Assembly (NCBI GenBank): GCA_015063695.1 | Contig: SVTQ01000011.1 | Span: 1-61,975, forward strand | Origin: Oscillospiraceae bacterium | GTDB lineage: Bacteria > Bacillota > Clostridia > Oscillospirales > CAG-272 | Reading direction: 5' to 3' | DNA: 61,975 bases | Shown here: in pieces, positions 16,877 through 26,015 of the stretch | Numbering within the stretch: position 1 is the first letter of the stretch | Layout: each line of letters begins with the position of its first letter | Made by a program: the position numbers and the translations under genes | The notes under the pieces: generated by a model | What the model was told of the DNA's origin: nothing | What the model saw: only the letters and a program-made list of their open reading frames with translations | The model's database searches: none

Positions 16877-17595
16877 ACTTCCATAAGCTGAAGCTTGAAC
16901 AGGTTTATTCTGTGAAGTCTGTCGATCTTTTCCTTCTTTTCAGGTGTGGGCTCTTCTCCGAAGCGGATGTATCTGTCGAGCTCCGCATAGGTGAAGCCGA
17001 GGTTTTCCTCGTCTGTTTTACCGCAAAGTCCGTCAATGGGGGGCTTTTCAATGAATTTTTCGGGGAGGCCGAGATGACGGCCGATAGCCTTTACTTCGGT
17101 AACGGTGAGCTTTGAGAGGGGAGAGAAGTCGCCTACGCTGTCGCCGTATCTTGTGGAGTAGCCCACCCAGTCTTCGGAGAGGTTGCAGGTGTTGGCAACT
17201 CTGCCGTTAACGGACTGAGCGATAGCGTAGACCGTGGTCATTCTCACTCTCGCGGGGAGATTAAATCTTGTCTGGTCGGTAAGGGGAAGTGCGTCTCCGA
17301 TGCCGCTGTATATGCCGTCAACCGCATCTTTTATATTGACCGTGTAGTATTTTATTCCGAGAAACTCGCAAAGGTCAACGGAATAGTCGATATCGTGCTG
17401 AACTCCGCAGGGCATAAGAACGCCGATGACCTTGTCCTTGCCCAGTGCTTCAACGCAAAGGGCGGCGGTGACGGAGCTGTCCTTACCTCCCGAAATGCCG
17501 AGGACTGCATTACAGCCCTTGCCGTTTTTATCGAACCAGTCGCGTATCCACTCCACGCAGTTCTTGCAAACTTCTTCTACGTTAAACTTGTACAT
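16852..17595 (-). CDS. nadE: NAD synthase, ammonia-dependent
   Basis: A 247-residue enzyme that amidates deamido-NAD with ATP to make NAD+. The PP-loop SGGKDSSV is near residue 33-41. Further support comes from RVRMTTVYAIAQSVNGRVANTCNLSEDWVGYSTRYGD (split here only by reading; NLSE and GYSTxYGD contact ATP and substrate) and the C-terminal KPPIDGLCGKTDEENLGFTY. No glutaminase domain, so free ammonia is the likely nitrogen donor. Third gene of the reverse operon radC-methyltransferase-nadE, 21 bases after the methyltransferase. Confidence 0.95.
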   Translation of the reverse strand: MYKFNVEEVCKNCVEWIRDWFDKNGKGCNAVLGISGGKDSSVTAALCVEALGKDKVIGVLMPCGVQHDIDYSVDLCEFLGIKYYTVNIKDAVDGIYSGIGDALPLTDQTRFNLPARVRMTTVYAIAQSVNGRVANTCNLSEDWVGYSTRYGDSVGDFSPLSKLTVTEVKAIGRHLGLPEKFIEKPPIDGLCGKTDEENLGFTYAELDRYIRFGEEPTPEKKEKIDRLHRINLFKLQLMEVFPFDPEQ

Positions 17596-17616
17596 AATAC
17601 TTTCCTTTCTTGTATC

Positions 17617-18534
17617 TTACGGCCAAAGGTCGCGGTCGAGGTAGCACTTTATTGTGTCCTCGAGCCAGTATGTAAATTCTGTTTCGGGGAAATTTTTTTC
17701 ATATTCTTTCATTTTCAGATAAAGCTCTCTGCCGTCGCCCACGTCATGCCAGAAGTCGGCAAAGACAAAGTCGAAGTCGCCCGGCTTCATGGTATTTTCC
17801 GCAAAGTCAAAGGCATCGGCGCAGATGATCTTTACTTTATCCCGATTTTCAAACTGAGGAAGGATATGCTCTTCAAAAAGGCTTATAACGTCGGAGCTGA
17901 GCTCTACAACCGTGACGGATTCAACCTCTTCCTTAAGGGATGCCATATAGGTGAAATATCCCAGTCCCAGCCCGAAGGTCACCACCTTGCCGTGTGCTTT
18001 TTTCACCGCAGGAAGGGTCGTCACCGTTTCGTTTGGCATGAGAGTCATCCACTCTCTGCCGTTTTCAAGGACTGCCGGATAGGGAAATTCCTCGGTGAAA
18101 AAGCCTATCTGAGGAATGAGCCTTCCGTCGTCAGGTACTAAAAAATCATTACAGACGAATGCCTCGCAAGGCTTCAGCTTCATATTTGTGAATTTCCAGT
18201 TTCCCTTCGTCAGCTCGGGAATTTTTATGTTTTTGTAGTAAGGGTCGTTTTCAAAAATGCTTTTGTCGCACTCATGTATCATGGGGAGAAAGTAGTTTTT
18301 GAAAAAGGTGCGGTCTTTTTCTGCTGAGTCAACTCCGCAGACTGCCGCTACAAGCTCAGCGTATGCGTACTCTTTTGTTACACCGCAGGATTCGGATATT
18401 TCATTTACGCTTGAAACGTCTATAAAATCCGATGCGATATTGAGAAGGATACTCATAAGGTCGCATATTCTGCCGTTGAAGTGTCTTGTTTCCGTGGGTG
18501 ACATAAATGCCCTTGGTAAATTATCTGTATACAT
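17617..18534 (-). CDS. Spermidine synthase-like SAM-dependent methyltransferase
   Basis: A 305-residue protein with a Rossmann-type SAM-binding core in the C-terminal half: VVTFGLGLGYFTYMASL (motif I, near residue 175), VTVVELSSDVISLF (motif II with the acidic residue for ribose) and VKIICADAFDF, then DFVFADFWHDV. The order resembles spermidine synthases, but the aminopropyl-transfer signature is not seen. The N-terminal 150 residues match nothing I recognise. Only 3 bases separate it from radC upstream. Substrate unknown. Confidence 0.7.
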   Translation of the reverse strand: MYTDNLPRAFMSPTETRHFNGRICDLMSILLNIASDFIDVSSVNEISESCGVTKEYAYAELVAAVCGVDSAEKDRTFFKNYFLPMIHECDKSIFENDPYYKNIKIPELTKGNWKFTNMKLKPCEAFVCNDFLVPDDGRLIPQIGFFTEEFPYPAVLENGREWMTLMPNETVTTLPAVKKAHGKVVTFGLGLGYFTYMASLKEEVESVTVVELSSDVISLFEEHILPQFENRDKVKIICADAFDFAENTMKPGDFDFVFADFWHDVGDGRELYLKMKEYEKNFPETEFTYWLEDTIKCYLDRDLWP

Positions 18535-18537
18535 ATT

Positions 18538-19227
18538 TCAGCCTTTATCGCGAGAAAGGTGCATTATGGGCACCACTTCCGTGTCAGTTACTATGTAGTG
18601 TTCCAGCGCTATTGTTCCCATCTCTTCGCAAAGGGCGGCAAAGCCCTTTGTGACCGTGAGGTCTTCCGATGATGGTTCATCGGTATATTTCGGATGCTTA
18701 TGGGCAAGCACTGCGTATTTCGGTTTTCTGTTTTTCAGTATAACTCCTGCGGCCTCAAGAATAGCTCCTTCCTTGTTTTCGCCGGGCAGGAAGGTGTTTC
18801 TCTCCATAAGCCTTCCTTTGGAGTCAAGAAGCAGGAGAGCTGAAGTGTCAGCTTCAAGATTTCTAAAAGTCCAGATAAGATAGGGGGATGCCGAGCTTTC
18901 CGTGAGAAGGGAAACTGACGAAAGCCTCTCGGCAACAGCTCTTTCCATAACTTCGCCGAAGAAAACGATCCTCTCAGCGGTTTTGGGGCCTATACCCTCA
19001 ATTTTCATAAGCTCGTTTTTGGAGGCTCCAAAGACTTTTTCGATAGAACCGAAGGTGTCGATAAGACTGTGAGCCGCGGGATAGGTGTCAACTCGCGGAA
19101 TGAATTCAAAGAGCAAAAGCTCCATGAGCAGGTAATCGTCGAAGCTGTCGGCTCCGCCTGCGCTATATCGTTTTCTGAGTCTTGAGCGGTGGTTTTTACT
19201 TTGATCGCCCGGGTGTTTGCCTGCCAT
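18538..19227 (-). CDS. radC: RadC family JAB-domain protein
   Basis: A 229-residue protein with an N-terminal helix-hairpin-helix part (EGIGPKTAERI near residue 75) and a C-terminal JAB/MPN metalloprotease-like domain. The metal motif reads AHKHPKYTDEPSSEDL: both His, the Ser and the Asp are at the family spacing (HxHPx7SxxD), while the usual NHPSG core is altered. Despite the name, the role of RadC in repair is unproven. First gene of the operon, with a clear promoter at 19264-19292. Confidence 0.9.
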   Translation of the reverse strand: MAGKHPGDQSKNHRSRLRKRYSAGGADSFDDYLLMELLLFEFIPRVDTYPAAHSLIDTFGSIEKVFGASKNELMKIEGIGPKTAERIVFFGEVMERAVAERLSSVSLLTESSASPYLIWTFRNLEADTSALLLLDSKGRLMERNTFLPGENKEGAILEAAGVILKNRKPKYAVLAHKHPKYTDEPSSEDLTVTKGFAALCEEMGTIALEHYIVTDTEVVPIMHLSRDKG

Positions 19228-19263
19228 CGGAATTCTCCGTTTCGGTGAAGATTTTATGTTATT

Positions 19264-19292
19264 ATTTTACTATTTACTTTTATCCGTGTCAA
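19264..19292 (-). promoter_or_regulatory. Promoter of the radC-nadE operon
   Basis: On the minus strand: TTGACA, 17-base spacer, TAAAAT. Confidence 0.75.
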
Positions 19293-19304
19293 GAGATAAG
19301 CCTG

Positions 19305-19997
19305 TTAAAGCTTCAGCTTTGACAGGATGTTTTTTTGCTCCGACGTCAGTCTGAAGCTTTCTTTTGACTTCTGAATCGTTTTATTGTGGACCCATGCCTC
19401 AAGCTTTCTTTCTTTTATAAAGGGGAGCGCGTCTTCAAAGTTTGCGGCAAGGGCGGTTGCAAAGTACCATGCGCACATCATTTTGACATAGTATTCATCA
19501 CTTTTTATCTTCGCAACGCGCAGGGCATATTCCTCTCTGTAATCATCTCCGAGAAAATAGGTCATAAGCATTTTTATTCCGAACCTCACGGTGTAGGGGT
19601 GGGTGGATGCCATCCATCTGTCGATATGGGTTATAAGCCTATCTTTATTCTTCACGAATATCTTGGGGTTCATAAGGTCGCAGGTCGCCCAGTTGTCAAC
19701 GTAAGGGAGAAATGCGTCAAGGCGGGAGATGCACTTTTCAAAGTCCTTTTCTTTTTCTATAAGAATTCCGTGAAGATTGTTTTCTTCGTAGTAGTAATGG
19801 GGAAGGGTTCCAAGAAATTCTTCATAATTTCCCGTCTTATAGAGCTCTTTTCCGAAGGTACGAAGAAGCGGCATTCTCACTCCGATGATGAGGTCTTTGT
19901 CAACGGTCGGCATCAGCGCTGAGTGAAAGTCGCGGTATTTTTTATCTTGCATGGACAAAAGGCAGTCTCTAATTTCTTCGGGTAACGTTTTCTTCAT
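19305..19997 (-). CDS. DNA alkylation repair protein, AlkD-like
   Basis: A 230-residue all-helical HEAT-like repeat protein of the AlkD family, glycosylases that excise bulky or positively charged alkylated bases without base flipping. Seen: IIGVRMPLLRTFGKEL near residue 38, YVDNWATCDLM (the conserved Trp-Asp region of the active cleft), RWMASTHPYTVRFGIKMLMTYFL, and a C-terminal KESFRLTSEQK. Length fits. The promoter carries a perfect inverted repeat that could bind a regulator. Confidence 0.88.
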   Translation of the reverse strand: MKKTLPEEIRDCLLSMQDKKYRDFHSALMPTVDKDLIIGVRMPLLRTFGKELYKTGNYEEFLGTLPHYYYEENNLHGILIEKEKDFEKCISRLDAFLPYVDNWATCDLMNPKIFVKNKDRLITHIDRWMASTHPYTVRFGIKMLMTYFLGDDYREEYALRVAKIKSDEYYVKMMCAWYFATALAANFEDALPFIKERKLEAWVHNKTIQKSKESFRLTSEQKNILSKLKL

Positions 19998-20026
19998 CGG
20001 CGGCTCCTCCTCTTCTTGTTTGTTTT

Positions 20027-20055
20027 ATTATGACATTTTACGGGCAAAATGTCAA
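20027..20055 (-). promoter_or_regulatory. Promoter of the AlkD-like gene
   Basis: On the minus strand: TTGACA, 17-base spacer, CATAAT. The gene start lies about 30 bases downstream behind GAGGAGGAG. Confidence 0.65.
20031..20054. promoter_or_regulatory. Candidate operator in the AlkD promoter
   Basis: A perfect 9-base inverted repeat TGACATTTT / AAAATGTCA with a 6-base spacer covers the region between the -10 and -35 boxes. The 10-mer AAAATGTCAA recurs at 20086-20095, forty bases away, just before the divergent tdk promoter. Binding by a repressor is inference. Confidence 0.5.
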
Positions 20056-20102
20056 ATCATAAAAAATTATGTGCAAAATATACTGAAAATGTCAAGTTTC
20101 TC

Positions 20103-20131
20103 TTGAATAAGATGTGATAATATGATAATAT
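20103..20131 (+). promoter_or_regulatory. Promoter of the nucleoside salvage operon
   Basis: TTGAAT, 17-base spacer, TAATAT. An overlapping TATAAT follows at 20130-20135 but at poor spacing. Confidence 0.55.
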
Positions 20132-20170
20132 AATTATATATATAAATAAAATGGGAGAAAATGGGCTTAT

Positions 20171-20764
20171 ATGGCAAAGCTTTATTTCAAGTACGGAGCT
20201 ATGGGGTCATCCAAGACCGCGAATGCGCTGATTGCAAAATTCAATTACGAAGAGCGTGATATGACGGTATGGCTCATTAAACCCTCTGTTGATACAAGGG
20301 ACGGTGCTTCCAAGGTGAGAAGCAGAATAGGTCTTGAGGCGGAGGCGGACATCATTCTTCCTGAGGATGATATCGCCGCTGTCTATGAAAAAAGAGAGCG
20401 TGCCGACGTTATTATTGCTGATGAATGTCAGTTCTTTACAGAAGCGCAGATAGATCAGATGAGATATCTTGTTGACAATTTTGATATTCCCGTTATGTGC
20501 TTCGGGCTCCGCACCGATTTCAGAACGAAGCTCTTTCCCGGAAGCCGCAGGCTCTTTGAGCTTGCAGATTCCATTACGGAGATAAAGACTATTTGCGAGT
20601 GCGGCTCAAAGGCGACGGTCAACGCAAGACTTTCTCCCGACGGAAGGGTCATAACAAGCGGTCAGCAGATATTCCTCGGCGGTAATGACAGCTATATCGC
20701 CATGTGTCACAAGTGCTACAAAAAGCATATAGAAAACGATAAAAACAGATATACGGAGGGATAA
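20171..20764 (+). CDS. tdk: Thymidine kinase
   Basis: A 197-residue type II thymidine kinase that phosphorylates thymidine for dTMP salvage. P-loop GAMGSSKTANAL at residues 9-20, Walker B VIIADECQFF, the lasso region with CECGSKATVNARL and CHKC as the zinc-binding cysteines. First gene of tdk-deoC-deoD-deoB-cdd-pdp-udk, in which consecutive genes lie 3 to 35 bases apart or overlap. Confidence 0.96.
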   Translation: MAKLYFKYGAMGSSKTANALIAKFNYEERDMTVWLIKPSVDTRDGASKVRSRIGLEAEADIILPEDDIAAVYEKRERADVIIADECQFFTEAQIDQMRYLVDNFDIPVMCFGLRTDFRTKLFPGSRRLFELADSITEIKTICECGSKATVNARLSPDGRVITSGQQIFLGGNDSYIAMCHKCYKKHIENDKNRYTEG

Positions 20765-20767
20765 GCC

Positions 20768-21436
20768 GTGGATATTAAGAATATACTTTCAAAGGTTGAC
20801 CATACGGTTCTTGCTCAGGATGCAACGTGGGCAGACATCAAAGCCCTTTGCGATGACGGAATAAGATACGGTACCGCATCAGTTTGTATTCCCGCTTCTT
20901 ACGTTAAAGAGGCGAAGGAGTACGTGGGAGATGCGCTTGCGATATGTACGGTGATCGGTTTTCCCAACGGCTACAGTACAACGGCTGTAAAGTGCTTCGA
21001 GGCCGAGGATGCCGCCTCTAACGGTGCTGACGAAATCGACATGGTCATCAATATCGGATGGCTTAAGGACAAAAAGTATGAGCTTCTGCTAAGTGAGATA
21101 AAGGCTGTAAAAGAAGCCTGCCGCGGCAAGCTTCTCAAGGTAATAATCGAGACCTGTCTTCTCACCGATGAAGAGAAGATAAAGATGTGTGAGATAGTTT
21201 CAAAATCGGGCGCCGACTTTATCAAAACATCAACAGGCTTTTCAAAGGGCGGCGCAACCTTCGATGACGTTGCACTCTTTGCCGCAAACGTTGAGCCTCA
21301 CCTTAAGATAAAGGCGGCAGGCGGCATTTCATCTCTTGAGGATGCCGAGAAGTTCATGGAGCTTGGTGCATCAAGGCTTGGAACTTCCAGAATAGTTAAG
21401 ATAGTAAAGTCCGAAAAAGCAGACGGCGAATATTAA
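20768..21436 (+). CDS. deoC: Deoxyribose-phosphate aldolase
   Basis: A 222-residue TIM-barrel aldolase that splits 2-deoxyribose-5-phosphate into acetaldehyde and glyceraldehyde-3-phosphate. Schiff-base region [14 protein letters not shown] near residues 155-168, with the lysine in [18 protein letters not shown] is here [25 protein letters not shown] carries the second conserved lysine. GTG start, 3 bases after tdk, with GGAGGG spanning the tdk stop. Confidence 0.96.
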   Translation: MDIKNILSKVDHTVLAQDATWADIKALCDDGIRYGTASVCIPASYVKEAKEYVGDALAICTVIGFPNGYSTTAVKCFEAEDAASNGADEIDMVINIGWLKDKKYELLLSEIKAVKEACRGKLLKVIIETCLLTDEEKIKMCEIVSKSGADFIKTSTGFSKGGATFDDVALFAANVEPHLKIKAAGGISSLEDAEKFMELGASRLGTSRIVKIVKSEKADGEY

Positions 21437-21470
21437 AAACAAAGCTTACAGCTACTAAGCGGAGGAGAAA

Positions 21471-22193
21471 ATGAACGCATATCCTACACCTCACATAAAC
21501 GCAACTCCCGAGGATTTTGCCAAAACGGTACTGATGCCCGGCGACCCTCTCCGTTCAAAGTTCATTGCAGAGAATTATCTTGAAAACGCAAGGCTCATAA
21601 ACAACGTCAGAGGTATTCACGGATACACGGGAACATACAGGGGCATAAAAGTGTCCGTTATGGCAAGCGGTATGGGAATGCCCTCCATCGGCATATATTC
21701 CTATGAGCTCTATAACTTCTTCGGCGTTGAAAATATTTTAAGAGTAGGCTCTGCGGGGGCTATGAGAGAGGATATCAAGGTGCGCGACATCGTTCTCGGT
21801 ATGGGAGCCTGCACCAATTCGGGCTTCGGGGCACAGTATGCTCTTCCCGGAGCCTTTGCGCCTATCGCGGATTTCTCCCTTCTTGAATGTGCGGTTAAGA
21901 GATGCAAGGAGGCAGGAGCACGCTATCACGTGGGAAATCTCCTTTCCTCGGACACCTTCTACGGCGACGATGCGGAAGCTTCAAAAAACTGGATGAAGAT
22001 GGGTGTTATGGCAGTTGAGATGGAAGCTGCGGCTCTTTACATGAACGCGGCAAGGGCAGGAAAGAGAGCTCTTGCAATATGTACGGTCTCCGACCATATT
22101 ATAACGGGAGAAGCGACTTCTGCTGAGGAGAGACAGAACTCTTTCACTCAGATGATGGAGATCGCTCTCGGCGTTGCGTGCGACATGGACTGA
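21471..22193 (+). CDS. deoD: Purine nucleoside phosphorylase, DeoD type
   Basis: A 240-residue phosphorolytic enzyme that releases purine bases and (deoxy)ribose-1-phosphate. Family marks: TPHINATPEDFAKTVLMPGDPLR, the MASGMGMPSIGIYSYEL phosphate/nucleoside site, GSAGAMREDIKVRDIV, VEMEAAALYMNA and the catalytic Asp in TVSDHI. Length typical of the hexameric trimer-of-dimers class. Its product feeds DeoB, encoded next, with only 10 bases between the stop and that start. Confidence 0.96.
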   Translation: MNAYPTPHINATPEDFAKTVLMPGDPLRSKFIAENYLENARLINNVRGIHGYTGTYRGIKVSVMASGMGMPSIGIYSYELYNFFGVENILRVGSAGAMREDIKVRDIVLGMGACTNSGFGAQYALPGAFAPIADFSLLECAVKRCKEAGARYHVGNLLSSDTFYGDDAEASKNWMKMGVMAVEMEAAALYMNAARAGKRALAICTVSDHIITGEATSAEERQNSFTQMMEIALGVACDMD

Positions 22194-22203
22194 TGGTGAA
22201 TTT

Positions 22204-23376
22204 ATGATAAAACGCGTATTTCTTATAGTTGCCGACAGCCTCGGTATAGGGGCACTTCCCGATGCGGCGGAGTTCGGCGATGCAGGAACACATACACTGG
22301 GTCACATATATAAAAGCCCATTTTACAAAGATGAAAACCTCAGAAGGCTCGGCCTTTACAACATAGACGGGCAGGAGTTCGGGGGACCCGTCGAAGCTCC
22401 CCTTGCAGCCTACGGAAGACTTCTTGAGCTTTCAAAGGGCAAGGATACTACAATAGGACACTGGGAGATATCGGGGCTTGTGTCCGAAAAGCCCCTGCCC
22501 ACATATCCCGAGGGATTTCCCGAGGACATTATAAAAGAGTTCAGCGAAAAGTGCGGCAGAGGAGTTCTCTGCAACATGCCCTATTCGGGAACGGAAGTAA
22601 TTAAGGTTTACGGAAGGGAGCACGTTGAAAGCGGCAAGCTTATAGTTTACACCTCCGCTGACAGTGTATTTCAGATCGCCGCCCATGAGGAAGTAGTTCC
22701 TCCCGAGGAGCTTTACGGCTACTGCAGAATTGCCAGAGAAATGCTTCGCGGCGAGCACGGGGTTGGCAGAGTTATTGCAAGACCCTTTGTGGGTAATGAA
22801 AAAGACGGCTTTGTGCGAACTTCAAACAGACATGACTTTTCCCTTGAGCCTTTCGGCGAGACCATGCTTGACGTATTAAAAGGTGCGGGGCTTGACGTTA
22901 TCGCAGTCGGCAAGATAACCGATATTTTCGCGGGCCGCGGAATGACCGAGAGCATCTTCACCCGCGGAAACGGCGAGGGAATGACGGAGACACGTGAGCT
23001 GCTTGACAGAGATTTCAAAGGTCTTTGTTTTACAAATCTTGTGGATTTCGATATGCTCTACGGGCACAGAAACGATATAGACGGCTATGCGGGAGCTGTT
23101 GCAGGTCTTGATGCATGGCTCGGAGAATTTACTGCGGCAATGAAGGATGGGGATATGCTTATCCTCACCGCTGACCACGGGTGCGATCCCGGGGATATAA
23201 GTACCGACCACACAAGAGAATACGTTCCGCTTCTTATTTACGGCAAAGGAATAAAGCCCTTGAACCTCGGAACGAGAGACGGGTTTATCCACGTTGCATC
23301 AACGGTATGCGATGCTTTAGGAGTGGATTTTGAGTGCGGCGCTGCGAGCCTTCTCGGAGAAATCTTCGAGGGTTGA
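22204..23376 (+). CDS. deoB: Phosphopentomutase
   Basis: A 390-residue manganese enzyme of the alkaline phosphatase superfamily that converts (deoxy)ribose-1-phosphate to the 5-phosphate. Start MIKRVFLIVADSLGIGALPDA with the first metal Asp; the phosphorylated Thr lies in GKDTTIGHWEI near residue 89. DFDMLYGHRND and LTADHGCDP with DHTREYVPLL supply the other metal ligands. ATG 22204 is chosen by homology; its ribosome site is weak (GGTGA), suggesting coupling to deoD. Confidence 0.96.
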   Translation: MIKRVFLIVADSLGIGALPDAAEFGDAGTHTLGHIYKSPFYKDENLRRLGLYNIDGQEFGGPVEAPLAAYGRLLELSKGKDTTIGHWEISGLVSEKPLPTYPEGFPEDIIKEFSEKCGRGVLCNMPYSGTEVIKVYGREHVESGKLIVYTSADSVFQIAAHEEVVPPEELYGYCRIAREMLRGEHGVGRVIARPFVGNEKDGFVRTSNRHDFSLEPFGETMLDVLKGAGLDVIAVGKITDIFAGRGMTESIFTRGNGEGMTETRELLDRDFKGLCFTNLVDFDMLYGHRNDIDGYAGAVAGLDAWLGEFTAAMKDGDMLILTADHGCDPGDISTDHTREYVPLLIYGKGIKPLNLGTRDGFIHVASTVCDALGVDFECGAASLLGEIFEG

Positions 23377-23388
23377 CGGAGGATATAT

Positions 23389-23793
23389 ATGAATTTTGAT
23401 TTTCTTGCCGAGGCGGCAAAGGAAGCTATGGCGAAAGCTTATGCTCCTTATTCGGGATATTACGTCGGAGCGGCACTCCTTTCGGAGGACGGCAAGGTGT
23501 ATACAGGCTGTAATATTGAAAACAGTGCTTATTCACCCACCAACTGCGCTGAAAGAACAGCTTTTTTCAAAGCGGTAAGCGAGGGTGAGCGAGCCTTTTC
23601 TGCCATAGCCGTTGCAGGCGGATATAAGGGTGAGGTCAAAGATATTTTTCCGCCCTGCGGAGTTTGCAGACAGGTCATGATGGAGTTTTGCGACCCTCAC
23701 ACCTTTAAGATAATACTTGTTCACGACAGCGGTTACGAGGAAAAAACTCTCTCTGAGCTTCTTCCTCTCGGATTTGACAGCGCGAAGAAATAA
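23389..23793 (+). CDS. cdd: Cytidine deaminase
   Basis: A 134-residue tetramer-type zinc enzyme that deaminates cytidine and deoxycytidine. Zinc motif NCAERTAFF (Cys and catalytic Glu) and PPCGVCRQ (two further Cys); substrate motif GCNIENSAYSPT. It supplies uridine and deoxyuridine to the pyrimidine phosphorylase encoded next. GGAGGAT ribosome site. Confidence 0.96.
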   Translation: MNFDFLAEAAKEAMAKAYAPYSGYYVGAALLSEDGKVYTGCNIENSAYSPTNCAERTAFFKAVSEGERAFSAIAVAGGYKGEVKDIFPPCGVCRQVMMEFCDPHTFKIILVHDSGYEEKTLSELLPLGFDSAKK

Positions 23794-23826
23794 GGCTACT
23801 TAGCAAAAGCCGAAGATGAGGTGTTT

Positions 23827-25128
23827 ATGAGAGTAAAAGACCTTATAGAAAAAAAGAAAAACGGAGAGGCGCTGACGGATAACGAACTGCGCTGTCTCAT
23901 AGAAGGATATACGAAGGGCGAAATTCCCGACTATCAGATGTCGGCTTTCGCCATGGCGGTCTGCTTTCGGGGCATGGACTTTGAGGAAACGAAGGTCATG
24001 ACCGATGCAATGATGCGCTCGGGCGACGTTGTTGATCTGTCCCTTTTCGGTGACACTACGGTGGATAAGCACAGCACGGGCGGAGTCGGGGATAAGACCT
24101 CTCTCATAATCGGACCCGTTGCCGCCGCCCTCGGTTGTACGGTTGCAAAAATGTCGGGCAGAGGGCTTGGACACACGGGAGGCACCGTTGACAAGCTTGA
24201 GTCCATAGAAGGCTTTGAAACGGAGCTTTCGACAGAAAGATTTTATGAGCTTGTTAAAGAGACGGGAATTGCCGTTGTGGGTCAGAGCACAGAGCTTGCT
24301 CCTGCGGATAAAAAGCTTTATTCGCTTCGGGATGCGACCTCGACGGTAAATTCAATTCCTCTTATCGCTTCAAGTATTATGAGCAAGAAGCTTGCGGCAG
24401 GCGCGAAGTCCATCGTCCTTGACGTGAAGACGGGAAGCGGAGCCTTCATGAAGGACTATGAGAGTGCTGCGGAGCTTGCCCGTACTATGGTTGAAATAGG
24501 AAAAGCCCTCGGGCGCAATATGTGCGCCCTTATAACCGATATGGATACTCCACTCGGATATGCGGTGGGAAATTCCCTTGAGGTAAAGGAAGCGGTCGCT
24601 GTTCTCAAAGGAGAAGATATTCCCGACCTTCGAAAAGTCTGTGTGGCTCTTGCTTCAAGTATGGTGTCCCTTGGAAAGAATATTTCTTTGGCACATGCCG
24701 AAAAACTTGTGAGCGAGGCTATTGACAGCGGTGCCGCATTTGAGAAGCTCAAGGAGTGGATAGGAGCCCAGGGCGGAAACACGGCACTTCTTGACGACCC
24801 GACCCTTTTCCCCGAAGCACCCTTCAAATATGAAGTGAAGGCGGATAGGGAAGGATATGTATTTTCTATGGATGCCGAAAATATCGGCAATGCCGCATGC
24901 ACTTTAGGTGCAGGCAGACTGAGGAAGGACGACCCCATCGATTACAGTGCAGGAATTGTTCTTAAGGCAAAGACGGGTGATTACGTGAAGTGCGGTGACA
25001 CTTTAGCCGTATTCTACACCTCGGAGCGCTCCTTTATAGAAGGAGCAGAGGCCCTTTACAGAAGCGCGGTAGTGATCGGTGAAAATAAACCGGAAGTGAC
25101 AAAATTAATTCTCGGAGAGGTAAGATGA
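23827..25128 (+). CDS. pdp: Pyrimidine-nucleoside phosphorylase
   Basis: A 433-residue enzyme that cleaves thymidine, deoxyuridine and uridine with phosphate. Motifs: DKHSTGGVGDKTSLIIGP (phosphate loop), KMSGRGLGHTGGTVDKLES signature in two pieces, SIVLDVKTGSGAFMK, and the C-terminal barrel-sandwich domain. ATG 23827 fits the family start (MRVKDLIEKK). Its stop overlaps the udk start by 4 bases (ATGA). Confidence 0.95.
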   Translation: MRVKDLIEKKKNGEALTDNELRCLIEGYTKGEIPDYQMSAFAMAVCFRGMDFEETKVMTDAMMRSGDVVDLSLFGDTTVDKHSTGGVGDKTSLIIGPVAAALGCTVAKMSGRGLGHTGGTVDKLESIEGFETELSTERFYELVKETGIAVVGQSTELAPADKKLYSLRDATSTVNSIPLIASSIMSKKLAAGAKSIVLDVKTGSGAFMKDYESAAELARTMVEIGKALGRNMCALITDMDTPLGYAVGNSLEVKEAVAVLKGEDIPDLRKVCVALASSMVSLGKNISLAHAEKLVSEAIDSGAAFEKLKEWIGAQGGNTALLDDPTLFPEAPFKYEVKADREGYVFSMDAENIGNAACTLGAGRLRKDDPIDYSAGIVLKAKTGDYVKCGDTLAVFYTSERSFIEGAEALYRSAVVIGENKPEVTKLILGEVR

Positions 25129-25985
25129 ACGGGAATAATCAATACAACGAAACAAATTCTGCAAATGCAGATAATGCTCCTGCCCGTCAGAACGGGAACG
25201 GAGCAAATTCAAGAAACGGATATTACGGAAACAATAACCGCTATGGGGGCGGACAACGTCATTCGGTACCGAGAGGAGGCACTCTCCTTGTGGGAATTGC
25301 GGGAGGTACGGGAAGCGGAAAGAGCACCTTTACAAGAGAGCTTACGTACCGCTTCAGAGGAAACGTAACGGTACTCACCCACGACAATTATTACAAGGCT
25401 CATCACGACATGCCCTTCGAAGAGAGGGAAAAGCTGAATTACGACGAGCCCGATGCCTACGATACCGCCCTTCTTGCGGAGCATCTGCGGCTTCTTAAAA
25501 GCGGTCAGTCGGTGGAATGTCCCGTTTACGATTTTGCCCTTCACGACAGAAGCGAGGAAACGGTGACGGTAAAGCCCAACAAGGTGATTATCGTTGAGGG
25601 GATCCTCATTTTCGCCGACGAGGAGCTTTGCTCTCTCTTTGACGTAAGAATATTTATTGACACAGATGCGGATATAAGACTTATAAGAAGGATCTACCGT
25701 GATACGAGAAGACGCGGAAGAACTCTTGAGTCCGTTCTTGACCAGTACGTGACGACGGTCAAGCCCATGCACGAAAAGTACGTTGAGCCCAGCCGCAAAA
25801 AGGCGGATATGATACTTCCCGACGGTGGAAGAAATATCGTTGCGCTGGACATGCTCTTTTCGAGAATAAGAAAGCATATTGACGACTGTCGGTATCATTC
25901 GGGCGGACATCACCATAAAAACGGTCAGCGTAAAAAGCTTTATAATAACGGAAGTTCCCAAAATCAGGGTTCTGACGGGAAGTAA
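25125..25985 (+). CDS. udk: Uridine kinase with Asn-rich N-terminal extension
   Basis: A 286-residue protein whose residues 53-250 form a uridine/cytidine kinase: Walker A GIAGGTGSGKSTF, LTHDNYYK, YDFALHDR, IIVEGILIF, and RRIYRDTRRRGR as lid. It is longer than typical bacterial Udk (about 205-210 residues) because of a 50-residue Asn/Gly/Tyr-rich N-terminal segment and a polar His/Asn-rich tail of about 30 residues. Last gene of the salvage operon. The extension is coded from the only good start (ATGA overlap), so it is probably made. Confidence 0.9.
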   Translation: MNGNNQYNETNSANADNAPARQNGNGANSRNGYYGNNNRYGGGQRHSVPRGGTLLVGIAGGTGSGKSTFTRELTYRFRGNVTVLTHDNYYKAHHDMPFEEREKLNYDEPDAYDTALLAEHLRLLKSGQSVECPVYDFALHDRSEETVTVKPNKVIIVEGILIFADEELCSLFDVRIFIDTDADIRLIRRIYRDTRRRGRTLESVLDQYVTTVKPMHEKYVEPSRKKADMILPDGGRNIVALDMLFSRIRKHIDDCRYHSGGHHHKNGQRKKLYNNGSSQNQGSDGK

Positions 25986-26015
25986 CTTAATAAAGGATCT
26001 TCATCGGAGGTAAAA

